The notes under the pieces are model-generated. The model did no database searches, was not told the origin of the DNA, and saw only the letters and a program-made list of their open reading frames with translations. This document shows, one piece after another, positions 24,991 through 33,107 of a stretch of DNA of 64,000 nucleotides. The stretch spans positions 1,302,001 to 1,366,000 of the forward strand of contig NZ_LT627735.1 in assembly GCF_900101765.1 (NCBI RefSeq), written 5' to 3'. Source of the stretch: Nonlabens sp. Hel1_33_55 (lineage in GTDB: Bacteria > Bacteroidota > Bacteroidia > Flavobacteriales > Flavobacteriaceae). Each line of letters opens with the position of its first letter. Position 1 is the first letter of the stretch. Both the position numbers and the translations under genes were made by a program.

Positions 24991-25575
24991 TTATTGTGTC
25001 AAAACAATGTTGTGCTTATCAATGACCTTGCGCAAATTGATGAGCGCATATCGCATTCTACCTAGAGCGGTGTTGATACTCACATCTGTAGTTTCAGCGA
25101 TTTCCTTAAACGACATCTCCTTATAAATACGCATCACCAATACTTCTTTTTGATCGTCTGGCAATTCCTCAATCAATCGCTTTACATCACTATGTACTTG
25201 ATCTGTAATCAAGGCAGATTCTATACTATCCTCACCATCACTGATTACATCAAAAATATCGAAGTCGTTACGTGATTGAAATTTAGGCATGCGCTTGTTC
25301 CTGCGGAAGTGGTCGATAACCAAATTATGAGAGATCCTCATTACCCAGGGCAAAAACTTTCCTTCTTCATTGTACTTTCCTCTTTTAAGGGTACGAATTA
25401 CTTTAATGAAGGTATCTTGAAAAATATCTTCAGTAATATCCCGATCCAAAACTTTGGAAAAGATAAAACCGTGAATTCTTTGTTGGTGTCTTTTGATTAG
25501 AATCTCTAGAGAAGATTCCTGGCCTTCCATGTACTGCTTTACCAGTACGGCATCACTTGCGTCTTTGAAGTTCAT
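24991..25575 (-). CDS. ECF-type RNA polymerase sigma factor
   Basis: A 194-residue sigma-70 family protein with region 2 (SLEILIKRHQQRIHGFIFSK, DIFQDTFIKVIR, FLPWVMRISHNLVIDHFRR) and region 4 (LPDDQKEVLVMRIYKEMSFKEIA, NTALGRMRYALINLR). It directs RNA polymerase to a special promoter set. There is no adjacent anti-sigma factor, so control may be transcriptional or by an unlinked partner. ATG 25575 is preferred over an upstream TTG (25602) because it gives the usual short N terminus. A 48-residue gene follows downstream. Confidence 0.92.
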   Translation of the reverse strand: MNFKDASDAVLVKQYMEGQESSLEILIKRHQQRIHGFIFSKVLDRDITEDIFQDTFIKVIRTLKRGKYNEEGKFLPWVMRISHNLVIDHFRRNKRMPKFQSRNDFDIFDVISDGEDSIESALITDQVHSDVKRLIEELPDDQKEVLVMRIYKEMSFKEIAETTDVSINTALGRMRYALINLRKVIDKHNIVLTQ

Positions 25576-25763
25576 ACGATAACAACTAATGATCTTGTTC
25601 AAAATGAAGTCGATCTGTTTTAAAGTAGTGTTATTGTATACGCGGTGTTTAAATTTTGTTAACGGGTTAAAGATAACAACATTTGTTCCAAACTAACAAA
25701 ACTTCGCTTTGGAATTTAACATATTAATGATTCCGTAGAACATCATATCGTTGAACCGCTTGT

Positions 25764-25771
25764 TATCTTTG
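25764..25771 (+). promoter_or_regulatory. -7 box of uvrA
   Basis: TATCTTTG fits TAnnTTTG and overlaps the GTG at 25771, so that codon is unlikely to be the start; ATG 25777 is preferred. The transcript leader would be extremely short. No clear -33 TTG. Confidence 0.45.
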
Positions 25772-25776
25772 TGTTT

Positions 25777-28581
25777 ATGGCAAAAAAGATCATCTTCGAT
25801 AATATAGATTCCCTAAGTCCCAAAAAGAATATTCTAGTCAAGGGTGCTGAGTTACACAACCTTAAAAAGCTCAATGCGGTCATTCCTAGAAATGAAATGG
25901 TCGTCATTACAGGGCTTTCTGGTAGTGGTAAATCATCTCTAGCATTTGATACACTTTATGCAGAAGGTCAACGTCGTTACGTTGAGAGTCTTTCCTCCTA
26001 TGCGAGACAGTTTTTAGGGAGATTGAATAAGCCAAAAGTTGAATACATCAAAGGGATCGCACCTGCGATAGCCATTGAACAAAAGGTCAACTCAACAAAT
26101 CCTAGAAGTACAGTAGGTACAACGACAGAAATCTATGATTACCTCAAACTACTATTTGCTCGTATAGGCCGTACCTACTCTCCTATTTCTGGAAACGAAG
26201 TAAAGAAAGATACCGTCACAGATGTCATCAATTACATCAAGAAAGAAGAAGATGGGACTAAAATGCTACTTACCACAAGATTAATCGTCAAGGGAAAACG
26301 CGATGTGCCTCAGCAGTTAGCCGTACTGCTACAGCAAGGTTTTACCCGTATCAAGGTGAACGGTGAAGTACATCGTATTGATGAGAATGAACTCACCTTT
26401 TCTAGCAAGGATAAAGTATTCATCGTTATTGACCGTATCATCAAACGCGATGATGAAGATTTTTACAACCGCCTTGCAGATGCCGTCGACACCGCTTTTT
26501 TTGAAGGAAAAGGCGTTGCTTATGTAGAACATCTAGATGGATCAAAATCCCGAGAGTTCACCAACAAATTTGAATTGGACGGTATAGAGTTTCTGGAACC
26601 TAACCCGAATCTGTTCAGCTTTAATAATCCTTATGGTGCTTGCCCTAAATGTGAAGGTTATGGCGACGTCATAGGTATTGATGAAGACTTAGTTATACCT
26701 AACACTGCTTTATCAGTCTATGAAAGTGCGGTTTTTCCATGGCGTGGTGAGAACATGAGTTGGTACAAGGATCAACTAATCAAGAATGCTGGCAAATTTG
26801 ATTTCCCTATTCATAGACCCTGGTTTGAACTGACAACAAAGCAAAAGGACCTTGTCTGGGATGGTAACAAATATTTTTCTGGACTCAATGATTTCTTTGC
26901 AGAGCTTGAATCCAAAGCCTATAAAATTCAAAATCGGGTTATGCTATCGCGTTATCGTGGCAAGACTAGATGTTCAGTCTGCAAAGGAAAACGATTGCGT
27001 CCTGAAGCAAATTATGTAAAAATCAACAACACGACGATTACGGATCTGGTTGAAATGCCCATCAAAAATCTGAAAACTTACTTTCAGGAATTACAGCTGG
27101 ATGAATCGCAACAGATCATTGCAAAACGGCTTTTAAAGGAAATCAACAGTCGCCTGGAATTCTTATCTGATGTTGGGCTAGACTACCTCACATTGAACCG
27201 TAAATCAAACACCCTTTCTGGCGGTGAATCGCAGCGGATCAATCTTGCAACTTCATTAGGAAGTAGCTTAGTAGGCAGCATGTACATTCTGGATGAACCC
27301 AGTATTGGACTGCATCCGCGAGATACTAAGAGATTGATTAAAGTTTTGAAAAACCTGCGTGATCTAGGTAATACTGTGATCATTGTAGAGCATGATGAAG
27401 AAATTATGCAGGCAGCAGATCGCATTATTGATATTGGCCCAGAAGCTGGTACGCACGGCGGCGAGGTCGTAGCTGCAGGAACTCTTGCAGAAATCTTGAA
27501 ATCATCGAGTCTGACTGCTCAATACTTGAATGGTTCTATGGAAATTCCGCTTCCGCGAAAGCGTAGAACCTATAAATATCACGTTGATATTACCGGTGCT
27601 CGTCAAAATAATCTTAAGAACATTGACGTCACTTTCCCATTAGGAGTGTTGACTATGATCACAGGTGTTTCTGGTAGCGGAAAGTCCACGCTGGTAAAGC
27701 AAATTCTATATCCAGCCATGCTGAAAAAGTTGGGCGGCTACGGAGCAAAAGCTGGCCAATTTACCGATATATCTGGAAAGTTCGAGAATGTAAAAACGGT
27801 TGAGTTCATTGACCAAAATCCCATTGGGCGCAGTTCACGTTCCAATCCCATTACTTACATAAAGGCTTATGACGATATTCGCTCCTTATTTGCTTCTCAA
27901 AAAGTTTCAAAAATCAGGAACTATCAACCGAAACACTTCTCTTTTAATGTAGATGGTGGGCGTTGTGAAACCTGTAAAGGTGATGGTGAGGTAACTATAG
28001 AAATGCAGTTCATGGCAGATGTAACGCTGGTTTGTGAAACCTGTAATGGAAAGCGATTTAAAAAAGAAATTCTTGAGGTCCAGTTTGAAGGAAAGAATAT
28101 TGATGACGTCCTAAACTTAACGATCAATGATGCAATGGAATTCTTCAATGAGCACTCGCAAGATAAAATATCGAGAAAAATTAAGCCGTTGCAGGACGTT
28201 GGTTTGGGCTATGTTACTTTAGGACAAAGTAGTTCTACTCTATCTGGTGGTGAGGCGCAGCGTATTAAATTGGCTAGTTTTCTAGTGAAAGGTACCACCA
28301 GCGATAAGACCTTATTTATTTTTGATGAGCCTACTACCGGACTACACTTTCACGATATCAATAAATTGCTGGACAGTTTCAATGCACTGATTGAAAAAGG
28401 TCATAGCGTGATCGTTATTGAGCATAATATGGATCTCATCAAATGCGCAGATTATGTGATTGACTTAGGTCCCGATGGCGGTGCAGAAGGCGGTTACTTA
28501 GTAGCGGCAGGCACTCCTGAAGAAGTTGCTAAAGTAAAGAAGAGTCATACCGCGCCATTTATTGCAGAAAAGCTAAATTAG
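25777..28581 (+). CDS. uvrA: Excinuclease ABC subunit A
   Basis: UvrA (934 residues) scans DNA for bulky damage and loads UvrB. It has two ABC ATPase modules: Walker A GLSGSGKS at 46-53 and GVSGSGKST in the second half, with LSGGESQRI and LSGGEAQRI signatures. Zinc modules include CPKCEGYG...CSVCKGKRL and CETCKGDG...CETCNGKRF. Length equals the family norm. A one-mismatch copy of the palindrome lies between the two modules, read in the third frame as LPRKR. uvrB is in the same window at 58261. Confidence 0.98.
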   Translation: MAKKIIFDNIDSLSPKKNILVKGAELHNLKKLNAVIPRNEMVVITGLSGSGKSSLAFDTLYAEGQRRYVESLSSYARQFLGRLNKPKVEYIKGIAPAIAIEQKVNSTNPRSTVGTTTEIYDYLKLLFARIGRTYSPISGNEVKKDTVTDVINYIKKEEDGTKMLLTTRLIVKGKRDVPQQLAVLLQQGFTRIKVNGEVHRIDENELTFSSKDKVFIVIDRIIKRDDEDFYNRLADAVDTAFFEGKGVAYVEHLDGSKSREFTNKFELDGIEFLEPNPNLFSFNNPYGACPKCEGYGDVIGIDEDLVIPNTALSVYESAVFPWRGENMSWYKDQLIKNAGKFDFPIHRPWFELTTKQKDLVWDGNKYFSGLNDFFAELESKAYKIQNRVMLSRYRGKTRCSVCKGKRLRPEANYVKINNTTITDLVEMPIKNLKTYFQELQLDESQQIIAKRLLKEINSRLEFLSDVGLDYLTLNRKSNTLSGGESQRINLATSLGSSLVGSMYILDEPSIGLHPRDTKRLIKVLKNLRDLGNTVIIVEHDEEIMQAADRIIDIGPEAGTHGGEVVAAGTLAEILKSSSLTAQYLNGSMEIPLPRKRRTYKYHVDITGARQNNLKNIDVTFPLGVLTMITGVSGSGKSTLVKQILYPAMLKKLGGYGAKAGQFTDISGKFENVKTVEFIDQNPIGRSSRSNPITYIKAYDDIRSLFASQKVSKIRNYQPKHFSFNVDGGRCETCKGDGEVTIEMQFMADVTLVCETCNGKRFKKEILEVQFEGKNIDDVLNLTINDAMEFFNEHSQDKISRKIKPLQDVGLGYVTLGQSSSTLSGGEAQRIKLASFLVKGTTSDKTLFIFDEPTTGLHFHDINKLLDSFNALIEKGHSVIVIEHNMDLIKCADYVIDLGPDGGAEGGYLVAAGTPEEVAKVKKSHTAPFIAEKLN
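27548..27563. repeat. Palindrome variant, one mismatch (inside uvrA)
   Basis: CGCTTCCGCGAAAGCG differs from the consensus at one base. It splits an otherwise 8.1-kb gap between exact copies into 3.7 and 4.4 kb, as a decayed or tolerated member would. Confidence 0.7.
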
Positions 28582-28599
28582 GCCACTAAATTTCATGGA

Positions 28600-29670
28600 A
28601 TGAAAAGACCTAGATTGCGCCGTAAGGCCACACCCAAATCCAGAAGCAGTGTTTTTCAACCGCCTGGAACGATATCATATGTAGGTGAAGAAAGGCATGG
28701 AGAAGTCACTAGCGAGACCATCTTATACGATACCAACGAATTCAAAAAGCTGGATGGAATCTATCTGGACAAACTAAGTGAGGACCATGTAAACTGGTTC
28801 AATATTGATGGTGTACATGAAATAGATCTATTGGAGAAGGTAGGTAGCAAATTCCATTTGCATCATCTTCTACTTGAAGATATTGCAAATACTACACAAC
28901 GTCCCAAAACCGAGTTCTACCAAGAATGCATCTATCAGTGTATTAAAATGATAAGTTACAATCCTGAAGAAAAAGACATTGATCAGGAACAAGTAAGCAT
29001 ATTATTGACAAAAGATGCTGTTATTACTTTTCAGGAAAAGACCGGTGATGTTTTTGAAAATATAAGAGAACGCATTGAAGAAAGTCGCGGGCGTATACGA
29101 TCCAGCAAAAATGACTATCTGTTTTATGCACTGATTGATTCAGTGATTGATCATTATTTTATAGCCGTAGAACAGATAGGTGAGCACCTAGATCAACTTG
29201 AGGATGAGATATTTGATGATCCACAGAAAGAATCCTTGGAACGTGTCCAGAAGAATAAACGTATGCTTCTCAAATTAAGACGCGCTATTTTTCCGTTACG
29301 AGAATCGATTAGTCGTCTTTTAAAAGAAGATTCTGAATTGATCGATCAACATATCAAGAGTTATTTCCAGGATGCGTATGACCACTGTATACAGATTATA
29401 GAAACTGTAGAGTCCTATCGAGAAATCAACGCTGGTCTTAGAGATATGTATTTATCAAGCGTGAGTTATAAGATGAACCAGATCATGCAGGTGTTGACCA
29501 TCATATCTTCTATATTTATTCCATTAACTTTTGTTGCAGGTATTTATGGAATGAACTTCGAATACATTCCTGAATTAAAATGGGAACATGGTTATCGATA
29601 TTTCTGGATTTTGAGTGGATGTTTATTTGTGGCTTTGCTTGGTTTCTTCAAATGGAAAAAATGGTTGTAG
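28600..29670 (+). CDS. corA: CorA-family Mg2+/Co2+ transporter
   Basis: A 356-residue CorA protein: a long cytoplasmic alpha/beta domain, a long stalk helix, then two C-terminal membrane helices with the selectivity motif YGMN between them (IPLTFVAGIYGMNFEY). It forms a pentameric inner-membrane channel for magnesium, possibly cobalt or nickel. It starts 18 nt after uvrA, so it may be co-transcribed with it. Confidence 0.95.
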   Translation: MKRPRLRRKATPKSRSSVFQPPGTISYVGEERHGEVTSETILYDTNEFKKLDGIYLDKLSEDHVNWFNIDGVHEIDLLEKVGSKFHLHHLLLEDIANTTQRPKTEFYQECIYQCIKMISYNPEEKDIDQEQVSILLTKDAVITFQEKTGDVFENIRERIEESRGRIRSSKNDYLFYALIDSVIDHYFIAVEQIGEHLDQLEDEIFDDPQKESLERVQKNKRMLLKLRRAIFPLRESISRLLKEDSELIDQHIKSYFQDAYDHCIQIIETVESYREINAGLRDMYLSSVSYKMNQIMQVLTIISSIFIPLTFVAGIYGMNFEYIPELKWEHGYRYFWILSGCLFVALLGFFKWKKWL

Positions 29671-29769
29671 AGGATGAAAAATAAGTTTGGCACGCCAATT
29701 GTAATATACTAATCGAAGGTTGTTTATGAAGAGTAAATTTCTTTCATAAAGTTTTTTGGTTGGTTAGTG

Positions 29770-29806
29770 GGAAATCTCGAGATGTCTTTTGACTCTCGGG
29801 ATTTCC
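29770..29806 (+). terminator. Hairpin after corA
   Basis: A 13-bp stem (29770-29782 with 29794-29806, one G-T pair) and an 11-nt loop about 100 bp after corA. The T-run that follows is weak (TCGTTTTA), so it may be an attenuator or processed 3' end rather than a simple terminator. Confidence 0.5.
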
Positions 29807-29852
29807 TCGTTTTAGGAGGTTTTCATTTTCCCAAACAACGTATTTTTAAGCC

Positions 29853-30410
29853 ATGAAAAATATACTAACTCTACTGCTTATTACTGTACTCGTCAGCTGT
29901 AATAAGCCCTCTGAAAAAAACCAGCAGGAAGTCTCCCAATCCGAAACGGAAGCAACAATAGATAAAAAAAAGTTTCCTGAAGATTTTCTCGGTATCTATA
30001 AAGGTGATTTGAAAATCACATCAAGCAATGGAGAGCAATCCATTCCCATGGAGTTTCACATGAATAAGACAGATTCTATTGATAATTTTAAGTACACTAT
30101 TTATTATGGAGAAGAGCGTTCTCCACGTAATTATAACTTAAAGAGAACTCATAACCCCAACCTATTCTTAGTAGATGAGAACAATGGTATTATTCTCGAG
30201 AGTGCGTACGCAAATCACACTTTGTATAGCACCTATGAAGTCGCTAATAATCTTTTAAATAGCACAGAGATATTCTATGACGATCGTATGGAGTTTATGA
30301 TTGCGCTTTCCAGGATTCAAGATACCTCTATGACAGGAAAAGAAGAAAGCGCGATTGTAAAGAATTATCCGCTTTCTGTGATGCAACGTGCTACATTGTA
30401 TAAGCAATAG
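29853..30410 (+). CDS. Lipoprotein of unknown function
   Basis: A 185-residue protein with a lipobox VLVSC (Cys16), followed by a charged linker (NKPSEKNQQEVSQSETEAT) and a beta-rich domain (FLGIYKGDLKITSSNGEQ, YTIYYGEERSPRNYNL). It should be a periplasmic or outer-membrane lipoprotein. The family is not recognised. A TATTTTTA box at 29841-29848 lies just upstream. Two large inverted repeats follow the stop. Confidence 0.75.
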   Translation: MKNILTLLLITVLVSCNKPSEKNQQEVSQSETEATIDKKKFPEDFLGIYKGDLKITSSNGEQSIPMEFHMNKTDSIDNFKYTIYYGEERSPRNYNLKRTHNPNLFLVDENNGIILESAYANHTLYSTYEVANNLLNSTEIFYDDRMEFMIALSRIQDTSMTGKEESAIVKNYPLSVMQRATLYKQ

Positions 30411-30441
30411 ATATTCTGTTACAATCCACAAGTCTAGCAAC

Positions 30442-30487
30442 ATACCATCATAAGGTGCGGAATTAATTCCGCACCTTATGATGGTAT
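30442..30487. repeat. 46-bp perfect palindrome
   Basis: Positions 30442-30464 are the exact reverse complement of 30465-30487, centred on AATTAATT. It overlaps a second hairpin at 30483-30507 (11-bp stem, loop ACG). Such length without mismatch or central loop is unusual; it is followed by no T-run. Confidence 0.9.
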
Positions 30488-30507
30488 AGGCTTACGAAGC
30501 CTATACC
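30483..30507. repeat. Second hairpin adjoining the 46-bp palindrome
   Basis: GGTATAGGCTT (30483-30493) pairs perfectly with AAGCCTATACC (30497-30507) over a 3-nt loop. It shares its first five bases with the right arm of the 46-bp palindrome, so the two structures are mutually exclusive as folded. Confidence 0.85.
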
Positions 30508-30518
30508 TAGTAACTAAA

Positions 30519-30542
30519 AAAGTCCCGCTCGTGCGGGACTTT
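30519..30542 (-). terminator. Terminator of the oxoamine synthase gene
   Basis: A 10-bp GC-rich stem (30519-30528 with 30533-30542, loop TCGT). On the - strand it is followed by a T-run, 34 nt after the stop of the leftward gene. Confidence 0.88.
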
Positions 30543-30575
30543 ATAATTATCGCAAATGCGAAAGTGATTTATTAT

Positions 30576-31832
30576 CTAAGCAAACGCTTCAGCGACACTT
30601 GCACTCAATCGTTTATAAACACCAGAATCCAATCGATCACGGATGGCGTCAAACGCATCAAGCGTTTCTTCAATATCTTGCATCGTGTGAGTTGCCGTTG
30701 GTATCAATCTTAATAAGATAAGTCCTTTAGGAATTACCGGATATACAACGATAGAACAGAACACACCATAGTTTTCTCTAAGGTCTTTTACCAAAGCCAT
30801 GGCTTCTGGAATACTTCCTTTAAGATAAACTGGAGTTACACAACTTTGTGTAGTTCCTATGTCAAAACCTCTTTTCTTAAGTCCTGATTGTAGAGCGTTT
30901 ACATTATCCCAAAGCTTCTCTTTAAGCTCTGGCATTGTGCGTAACATATCTAGACGTTTTAATGCGCCTACTACTAGTTGCATTTGCAATGATTTGGCAA
31001 ACATCTGCGATCTCAAGTTGTACTTAAGGTAATCCATGATTTCCTTATCGGCAGCGATGAAAGCTCCTGTACTTGCCAGGGATTTTGCAAAAGTTGCAAA
31101 ATAAACATCGATATCATCCTGTATGCCTTGCTCCTCACCTGCTCCAGCGCCTGTTTTACCAAGCGTACCAAAACCATGAGCATCATCAACAAAAAGTCTG
31201 AATTTATATTTTTTCTTTAAAGCAACGATCTCTTTTAAGCGACCTTGCTCACCACGCATTCCAAAAACACCTTCGGAGATCACTAGGATTCCGCCACCGG
31301 TTTCTTCAGCGATTTTTGTGGCACGTTGTAGGTTTTTCTCGATACTTTCTAAATCGTTGTGCTTATAGGTAAATCTCTTACCATGATGCAAACGAACGCC
31401 ATCAATAATACAAGCGTGAGCATCTACATCATAAACGATAACATCATCCTTAGAAACCAAAGCATCTACAGTAGATACCATTCCTTGGTACCCAAAATTC
31501 AACAAATAAGCAGCTTCCTTGTTTACAAAAGCAGCAAGCTCATCTTGTAATTGTTCGTGAAGATCTGTGTGACCACTCATCATACGCGCTCCCATTGGGT
31601 AGGCACTACCGTATTCTGCAGCAGCTTCTGCATCTACTTTACGAACTTCAGGGTGATTGGCAAGTCCTAGATAATCGTTGACACTCCAGGTAATTACCTC
31701 ACGACCGTTGAATCTCATGCGGTTTGCAATAGGTCCTTCAAGTTTTGGAAAAACGAAATAACCTTCTGCTACAGAAGCCCATTTTCCTAGAGGTCCCTTG
31801 TCTTTATAAATCTTATCAAATAAATCGTTCAT
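30576..31832 (-). CDS. PLP-dependent alpha-oxoamine synthase (capnine/sphingolipid type)
   Basis: A 418-residue fold-type I PLP enzyme of the KBL/SPT/BioF family. It has WSVNDYLGLANHP, VDDAHGFGTLG and the PLP lysine in TFAKSLAST. These enzymes condense an acyl thioester with an amino acid. The gene lies just downstream of a cysteine-synthase-like gene on the same strand; in capnine-forming Bacteroidota such a pair makes cysteate and then acylates it to ketocapnine. I infer that role (CapB-like). Serine palmitoyltransferase is the main alternative, and glycine C-acetyltransferase a lesser one. Confidence 0.85.
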   Translation of the reverse strand: MNDLFDKIYKDKGPLGKWASVAEGYFVFPKLEGPIANRMRFNGREVITWSVNDYLGLANHPEVRKVDAEAAAEYGSAYPMGARMMSGHTDLHEQLQDELAAFVNKEAAYLLNFGYQGMVSTVDALVSKDDVIVYDVDAHACIIDGVRLHHGKRFTYKHNDLESIEKNLQRATKIAEETGGGILVISEGVFGMRGEQGRLKEIVALKKKYKFRLFVDDAHGFGTLGKTGAGAGEEQGIQDDIDVYFATFAKSLASTGAFIAADKEIMDYLKYNLRSQMFAKSLQMQLVVGALKRLDMLRTMPELKEKLWDNVNALQSGLKKRGFDIGTTQSCVTPVYLKGSIPEAMALVKDLRENYGVFCSIVVYPVIPKGLILLRLIPTATHTMQDIEETLDAFDAIRDRLDSGVYKRLSASVAEAFA

Positions 31833-31849
31833 GATACAAATTAAGTGTA

Positions 31850-31857
31850 CAAATATA
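31850..31857 (-). promoter_or_regulatory. Candidate -7 box of the oxoamine synthase gene
   Basis: The - strand reads TATATTTG, a TAnnTTTG match 17 nt before the ATG. It suggests the gene can be transcribed separately from its upstream neighbour. No clear -33 element. Confidence 0.35.
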
Positions 31858-31953
31858 CGATAGAAATGGCAGATTTCCTATACGTAAATCGCCTAACAAT
31901 CTACTTAAATAGTTGATAAAGTGTTGAAAACTAATGAGTTGAAATTGTAAGTT

Positions 31954-31969
31954 CGCTTTCGCGAAAGCG
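31954..31969. repeat. 16-bp palindrome, copy 8 (intergenic)
   Basis: Exact CGCTTTCGCGAAAGCG in the 175-bp gap between the two PLP-enzyme genes. Confidence 0.95.
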
Positions 31970-32007
31970 AAACAAACCAACTCATAACCACCTAATAATA
32001 AGGTAGT

Positions 32008-33048
32008 TTACTTGATATATTCAATATGCTGATCTGCAGCTGTAGAGACGCTGTCAAAAAATCCTTGATCTTCCATCCACTTATCGTTGTATATTTTACT
32101 CATGTAACGCGATCCATGATCTGGGAAAATAACAACAACAACGGCATCATCGCCAAAAGTTTTCTCCTTAACCAGTTGCTTCACTGCTTGCATTGCTGCA
32201 CCACTGGTGTAGCCTACAAAAAGACCTTCAGTTTGTGAAATCCTGCGAGCCATATGAGCCGCGTCTTCATCTTTTACCTTTGTAAAACTGTCGATGACAT
32301 CAAAATCAGTAGCGGTTGGGATCAAGTTTTTACCTAATCCTTCTATACGGTATGGATAGATTTCGTTCTTGTCAAACTCCTGAGTCTCGTGATATTTTTT
32401 CAATACACTACCATAAGCATCAACACCCAGGATCTGAATTTCTGGATTTTGTTCTTTCAAATACTTGGCAGTTCCTGAAATGGTTCCACCGGTACCACTA
32501 CAAGCTACCAGATGCGTTATTTTTCCAGCCGTTTGTTTCCATATTTCTGGTCCTGTAGAAAGATAATGCGCTTCAGTATTGAGCTCATTGAAATATTGGT
32601 TGATATAGATACTATCTTTTATTTCTTCATGAAGTCTTTTAGCGACCTCGTAATAACTACGTGGATCGTCTGCACTCACGTGTGCTGGACAAACGTAAAC
32701 TTTTGCGCCCATCGATTTAAGCATGTCAATCTTATCGGCACTTGATTTTGAACTTACGGCAAGAATACAATCATAGCCCTTAATGCGGCTCACCATAGCG
32801 ATACTAAATCCGGTATTACCAGATGTGGTTTCAATAATGGTATCACCAGGCTTGAGAATTCCTTTTTTTTCTGCCTGCTCTATAATATGTAAAGCTATTC
32901 TGTCTTTTGAAGAATGTCCTGGGTTGAATGACTCAACCTTAGCATAATAATCGCCAGGGAAGCCCTCAACGGTTTTGGATAATTTGATAAGAGGAGTTTC
33001 TCCTATTAACTCAAGAACATTGTTGTACGCCTGAATTTGTCCGCTCAT
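32008..33048 (-). CDS. Cysteine-synthase-family PLP enzyme, possible cysteate synthase
   Basis: A 346-residue fold-type II PLP enzyme. The PLP lysine is Lys49 in NPGHSSKDRIA, the substrate loop is TSGNTG (75-80) and the phosphate-binding loop is CSGTGGT. Compared with common cysteine synthases (NPxxSVKDR), the His-Ser before Ser-Lys is a variation. There is no CBS domain. It is upstream of the alpha-oxoamine synthase on the same strand, so a CapA-like cysteate synthase for sulfonolipids is my leading hypothesis; cysteine or cystathionine synthesis is the conservative reading. Confidence 0.85.
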   Translation of the reverse strand: MSGQIQAYNNVLELIGETPLIKLSKTVEGFPGDYYAKVESFNPGHSSKDRIALHIIEQAEKKGILKPGDTIIETTSGNTGFSIAMVSRIKGYDCILAVSSKSSADKIDMLKSMGAKVYVCPAHVSADDPRSYYEVAKRLHEEIKDSIYINQYFNELNTEAHYLSTGPEIWKQTAGKITHLVACSGTGGTISGTAKYLKEQNPEIQILGVDAYGSVLKKYHETQEFDKNEIYPYRIEGLGKNLIPTATDFDVIDSFTKVKDEDAAHMARRISQTEGLFVGYTSGAAMQAVKQLVKEKTFGDDAVVVVIFPDHGSRYMSKIYNDKWMEDQGFFDSVSTAADQHIEYIK

Positions 33049-33090
33049 ATAGTATGTTTTCGTCCTGACTTAAAAAAGCGCAAAACGTTG

Positions 33091-33098
33091 CAAATTTA
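33091..33098 (-). promoter_or_regulatory. Candidate -7 box of the cysteine-synthase-like gene
   Basis: The - strand reads TAAATTTG (TAnnTTTG), 42 nt before the ATG. The -33 element is not evident. Confidence 0.35.
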
Positions 33099-33107
33099 CA
33101 TAAAAAA

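Noticed and set aside
30551..30566. CGCAAATGCGAAAGTG, a distant look-alike of the palindrome
   Set aside because: About five differences from the consensus and no symmetry; probably chance.
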